Source: an uncultured Candidatus Woesearchaeota archaeon (GTDB lineage: Archaea; Nanobdellota; Nanobdellia; Woesearchaeales; 21-14-0-10-32-9). Taken from it: a stretch of 8,407 bases of DNA. Location: NCBI GenBank assembly GCA_903891505.1, contig CAITEO010000022.1, positions 1 through 8,407 on the forward strand, written 5' to 3'. Below the pieces are notes generated by a model. That model worked only from the letters and a program-made list of their open reading frames with translations, was not told the origin of the DNA and searched no databases. Within the stretch, counting starts at the first letter, position 1; each line of letters opens with the position of its first letter. The position numbers and the translations under genes are program-made. Shown in pieces: positions 6,351 to 8,407 of this stretch.

Positions 6351-6368
6351 TATTTCTATCTAGAAATA
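6351..6368. repeat. 8-bp inverted repeat TATTTCTA-TC-TAGAAATA, possible operator
   Basis: Perfect 8-base arms surround a 2-base spacer, about 12 bases upstream of the histidine phosphatase TATA box and inside the gap after the small acidic gene. The position suits a regulator-binding site next to BRE/TATA, but the arms are AT-rich and could arise by chance. Confidence 0.4.
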
Positions 6369-6398
6369 AGACTATTTACGTAAAAATCCTTAAGAAAC

Positions 6399-6611
6399 TT
6401 ACATCTCTTCTTCGTATTCTTCGGTGCTCTCGCCATCTAGGAATAGTTCATCCATTTCCCATTTGCTTAGCTTCTTCTGATTCAAGATGTTCATTCTTGG
6501 CTTCTTAGAGTTTTCTCCTCTTATCTCCTCAAGCTGTTGTTCATCTTCGATGCTTGTGAAGTTGAAGTCATCATCCATTCTGTTCATTTTTTTCATTTTT
6601 TTCTCATTCAA
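6399..6611 (-). CDS. Small acidic protein of unknown function
   Basis: A frame of up to 70 residues ends at TAA (6401-6399). It is basic and Met/Lys-rich at the start and strongly acidic after, ending in STEEYEEEM. No domain, signal peptide, membrane segment or metal motif is seen. The start is uncertain: codon 1 is TTG at 6611, with in-frame ATGs at codons 6, 9 and 12. The frame also stays open upstream to a TAG at 6665-6663 and would add residues such as SAPEGIEKLLNE that look protein-like, but there is no ATG or GTG there. It has its own TATA box inside an 11-bp inverted repeat and good spacing from both neighbours, which supports it being a real gene. The function is unknown. Confidence 0.55.
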   Translation of the reverse strand: MNEKKMKKMNRMDDDFNFTSIEDEQQLEEIRGENSKKPRMNILNQKKLSKWEMDELFLDGESTEEYEEEM

Positions 6612-6665
6612 TAATTTCTCAATCCCTTCAGGGGCACTCTTTCTCGTCGTTTTCCTTTTCGACTA

Positions 6666-6691
6666 AAATACTAAAATTCTTTTTAGTATTT
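6666..6691. repeat. 11-bp inverted repeat overlapping the small acidic gene promoter
   Basis: AAATACTAAAA (6666-6676) and TTTTAGTATTT (6681-6691) are perfect 11-base arms with the 4-base spacer TTCT. The right arm overlaps the TATA box, and the left arm reaches the predicted start site. A protein bound here would block TBP or RNA polymerase, so a repressor operator is the simplest reading. Confidence 0.6.
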
Positions 6692-6695
6692 AAAT
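6686..6695 (-). promoter_or_regulatory. TATA-box promoter of the small acidic protein gene
   Basis: The minus strand reads ATTTAAATAC, close to the archaeal TTTAWATA consensus. The predicted start site near 6664 leaves a leader of about 53 bases to the TTG at 6611 or 68 bases to the first in-frame ATG, unlike the leaderless neighbours. Confidence 0.6.
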
Positions 6696-6836
6696 GTTTC
6701 TATTTTAACCACTACGAAGTGATTAATGAATCTAATCAGTTCCCCCAAACCTTCGGAGAATACATATACCTAAGTAGATTTATATAATTTGTGGACAATA
6801 TTATAGAAATTAAAATTAGACGCTAAAATGAGCAAA
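6696..6836. other. Intergenic stretch between rnp4 and the small acidic gene; no gene recognised
   Basis: About 140 bases with no ORF of useful length. It holds an AT box at 6778-6790 (ATTTATATAATTT) that could act as a TATA element on either strand, a 6-bp stem with 7-base loop (TGATTA 6720-6725, TAATCA 6733-6738), and an overlapping 4-bp stem (CACT/AGTG). A short RNA on the minus strand is possible but unsupported: no C/D-box pair or tRNA-like fold is visible. Confidence 0.4.
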
Positions 6837-7181
6837 TTACTTATATTTAAAGCGTTTTACGGCCTTGCAAATACCACAAGAAACAACAATATTGCCTTTT
6901 GAGAGCCTTATTCTAGCATTTTTACCATGGACCAAAAACGCCCCACACACCTTACAAAACCTGATTTTTTGTGCTTTAGAAAATGCCACTTTATACTTTG
7001 TCGAGAGTTTTCTTGCGAGCTTAACATACCTATTTGAAAGCAAAGGATCTTTTGGAAATATTTGCCCTGCTTGCAAAAATAATTCAGCTATTCGTTTCTC
7101 GGCAACATCTTGAAAAGAATGTCTTCTTACTTTGAATTTATCCCTCGCATGAATATTGTTTTCATTCTTTTGCTTTTTCAT
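6837..7181 (-). CDS. rnp4: RNase P protein component 4 (Rpp21/Rpr2 family)
   Basis: A 114-residue archaeal Rnp4, a protein subunit of RNase P, which removes 5' leaders from pre-tRNAs. It pairs with Rnp1 (Rpp29) on the specificity side of the RNA. The N-terminal half (about 20-70) is the expected pair of basic helices (AEKRIAELFLQAGQIF, RYVKLARKLSTKYKV). The C-terminal zinc ribbon has CKVC (Cys76, Cys79) and CGIC (Cys102, Cys105), with the usual basic strands between (HGKNARIRLSKGNIVVS). Length is normal for the family. A TATA box about 28 bases upstream of the ATG predicts a leaderless transcript. The gene is divergent from the coiled-coil gene and shares its promoter region. Confidence 0.95.
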   Translation of the reverse strand: MKKQKNENNIHARDKFKVRRHSFQDVAEKRIAELFLQAGQIFPKDPLLSNRYVKLARKLSTKYKVAFSKAQKIRFCKVCGAFLVHGKNARIRLSKGNIVVSCGICKAVKRFKYK

Positions 7182-7202
7182 CCACGATAAAGATAATTCA
7201 TC

Positions 7203-7216
7203 AAATATATAAATAC
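7203..7216. promoter_or_regulatory. Divergent TATA region between rnp4 and the coiled-coil gene
   Basis: AAATATATAAATAC can be read as a TATA box in both directions. On the minus strand it lies about 28 bases from the rnp4 ATG (leaderless). On the plus strand a start site about 26 bases on, near 7231-7237, is at the beginning of the first leader hairpin of the coiled-coil gene. No other TATA-like box is present in the gap. Confidence 0.55.
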
Positions 7217-7230
7217 TATCAAATGACTAA

Positions 7231-7272
7231 ATACTCTCGAAGCAAGAGTATGTGCTGAGCATAAGTCAGCAC
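7231..7272 (+). promoter_or_regulatory. Tandem 21-nt hairpins in the leader of the coiled-coil gene
   Basis: Two perfect stem-loops abut without a gap. Hairpin 1 is ATACTCT/AGAGTAT (7231-7237, 7245-7251) with loop CGAAGCA. Hairpin 2 is GTGCTGA/TCAGCAC (7252-7258, 7266-7272) with loop GCATAAG. Each has a 7-bp stem and a 7-nt loop. They would form the 5' end of the mRNA, ahead of a free Shine-Dalgarno site. They might stabilise the message or bind a protein, or, as DNA, be a pair of operators. Confidence 0.7.
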
Positions 7273-7280
7273 AATCAAGT

Positions 7281-7285
7281 AGGTG
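7281..7285 (+). promoter_or_regulatory. Shine-Dalgarno site AGGTG
   Basis: AGGTG lies five bases before the ATG at 7291 and just after the second hairpin, outside its stem. It fixes the start of the coiled-coil gene and contrasts with the mostly leaderless genes on the other strand. Confidence 0.7.
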
Positions 7286-7290
7286 TTCAA

Positions 7291-8407
7291 ATGGGAATTT
7301 TCAAATTTCTAAAGAAAGAAACAGAAAAAAACAAACAACTAAAAGAAATAACCCTTGAAGAACTCGAGCCCTGGATACTAACTTTCATCAAAAAGTCCGG
7401 CCTAGAAATAAAAATCGCTATCCTTAAACGAGATGTTCAATCAAAAATAACAAGACTGAATGAATTACTAGATGATTTAGAACACGCTAAACTAAAAGAA
7501 GAAAAAGTAATCCCTGAACGACTAAAAAGTATTTTCGAGGGCAACAGGAAAACATTCATAGATAAAGTTAGAATGTTCATTTTAGAGCTAAAAGTTCCAA
7601 ATAATCCTGAGGAAGTTGATGAATTTCTAGAACAAGTTTCAGAAAAGCTTAATGCACTCTCTGAGGATACACAAAAAAACTACTTTGTTTTAAGAGAATT
7701 CATTGAGGATCATGTTCAGCCTGTTGCTACAAAGATCAAAGATGTAGATAATATGCTCTCTAATGCCCGTGCTGAATTTGATAGAACTCCTCTTACAAAG
7801 ATTAGAGAAATTAGAAGTCACCAGAAAAGATATTCCTTGCTGCTAAAAGAAGTTGAGAAACTTGAGGAAGAACTTAAACACACTATTTCTCTTAAGAACA
7901 GCGAAGTTGATAGAAAGAACAAATTTGATTCTAAACTTGATCAGATAAAACAGACGAAAGCCTATGAAGAGTATTTGGATTTGCAAGAAAGACAAAAGAG
8001 TCTTAGCAGTAAACTCTGGAAAATAGAGCAAAACGTCAGAGATTTATTCTCTAAACTAGAACATGCATTGAAAAAACACAATAAAGACAAGGAAGATGAA
8101 CTTGTTGAAAAATATATGTCAAAACCAGTAGATGCTCTTGTCGAAGATGCTGAGTTTTTAATAATAAAAGAACTTACACACATAAAAGATAACATAAAAA
8201 CACTTTCATTAAAAAAAGAAAAGGAAGATACCGTACTTGAAGCATTAGAGCTTCTAAGTGTTGAGAAACTAAGCGAACTAAGAGCAAAACTTATGGAAAT
8301 AAAATATGAAATAAACGTTGTTAGTGAACGCTTCAAGAATAATTTGTACGAGCGTAACATAAAAGAGCGTGAAGGATGGATAGATTCTGTGAACAAAAAC
8401 ATAGAAG
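7291..8407 (+). CDS. Long coiled-coil protein of unknown function, partial (C-terminus beyond window)
   Basis: An open frame of 372 codons runs from ATG at 7291 off the right edge with no stop. The protein is highly charged, rich in Glu, Lys and Leu, and nearly all helix. Heptad-like segments are visible around residues 40-70, 108-160, 172-265 and 295-350, with breaks at prolines (74-75, 103-106, 143-144, 167, 279). The N-terminus MGIFKFLKKE is short, basic and amphipathic and could touch a membrane; there is no signal peptide or transmembrane segment. The layout suggests a structural, tethering or SMC-like rod protein, but no ATPase or named domain is visible and the family is not recognised. 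The start is supported by AGGTG five bases upstream. It is transcribed divergently from rnp4. Confidence 0.85.
   Translation, partial: MGIFKFLKKETEKNKQLKEITLEELEPWILTFIKKSGLEIKIAILKRDVQSKITRLNELLDDLEHAKLKEEKVIPERLKSIFEGNRKTFIDKVRMFILELKVPNNPEEVDEFLEQVSEKLNALSEDTQKNYFVLREFIEDHVQPVATKIKDVDNMLSNARAEFDRTPLTKIREIRSHQKRYSLLLKEVEKLEEELKHTISLKNSEVDRKNKFDSKLDQIKQTKAYEEYLDLQERQKSLSSKLWKIEQNVRDLFSKLEHALKKHNKDKEDELVEKYMSKPVDALVEDAEFLIIKELTHIKDNIKTLSLKKEKEDTVLEALELLSVEKLSELRAKLMEIKYEINVVSERFKNNLYERNIKEREGWIDSVNKNIE

Noticed and set aside
6299..6508. Plus-strand ORF of 69 codons
   Set aside because: It overlaps the promoter of the histidine phosphatase and the 3' part of the small acidic gene, and has no protein-like features.
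6696..6836. C/D-box small RNA
   Set aside because: A CUGA-like D box appears on the minus strand, but no matching C box or terminal stem was found.
6865..7113. Plus-strand ORF of 82 codons
   Set aside because: It is antisense to rnp4, whose zinc-ribbon cysteines show the real frame.
7843..8402. Two minus-strand ORFs of 62 and 146 codons rich in Ser and Phe
   Set aside because: They are mirror images of the Glu/Lys-rich coiled-coil gene; Ser/Phe/Leu richness is what antisense of such a sequence gives.
1..8407. CRISPR array or insertion sequence
   Set aside because: No regularly spaced repeats and no transposase-like frame or terminal inverted repeats were seen.

Overview
The window is AT-rich archaeal DNA. 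Several things point to Archaea: an RNase P protein of the Rpp21/Rpr2 (Rnp4) type, a free-standing Bud32 kinase of the KEOPS complex, a membrane-bound Lon-fold (S16) protease without an ATPase domain, TATA-box promoters placed so that many transcripts would be leaderless, and a tRNA gene whose introns sit in bulge-helix-bulge structures. The AT-rich, compact layout would suit a DPANN-type archaeon such as Woesearchaeota or a relative, but that placement is inference. No CRISPR array, rRNA or insertion sequence was seen.

Region 1 (1-3061) looks like one end of an integrated element. A complete tyrosine recombinase with a C-terminal zinc ribbon lies just beyond the 3' end of a tRNA-Ser gene and reads away from it. 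After it, on the same strand, come a leaderless GTG-start gene for a diverged proteasome-beta-like Ntn hydrolase (Thr directly after the start, then Asp and Lys in the expected places) and, two bases later, an alpha-helical HEAT-like protein that runs off the left edge. A proteasome-like protease translationally linked to a helical-solenoid protein, carried as integrase cargo, is the best candidate here for an undescribed system.

Region 2 (3062-3216) is a tRNA-Ser(GCU) gene on the minus strand. It makes sense only with two introns: 35 nt between positions 29 and 30, and 38 nt at the canonical 37/38 position. Removing both gives an 82-nt class II tRNA with a perfect anticodon stem.

Region 3 (3217-7181) looks like chromosomal backbone, all on the minus strand. 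In transcription order it holds RNase P component Rnp4, a small acidic protein of unknown function, a SixA-like histidine phosphatase, Bud32, and the secreted, membrane-anchored Lon-fold protease. Bud32 and the protease are probably co-transcribed; the others have their own TATA boxes.

Region 4 (7182-8407) starts with a divergent promoter. The plus-strand side has a short leader with two back-to-back 21-nt hairpins (7-bp stem, 7-nt loop each), then a Shine-Dalgarno site and a long coiled-coil protein that runs off the right edge.
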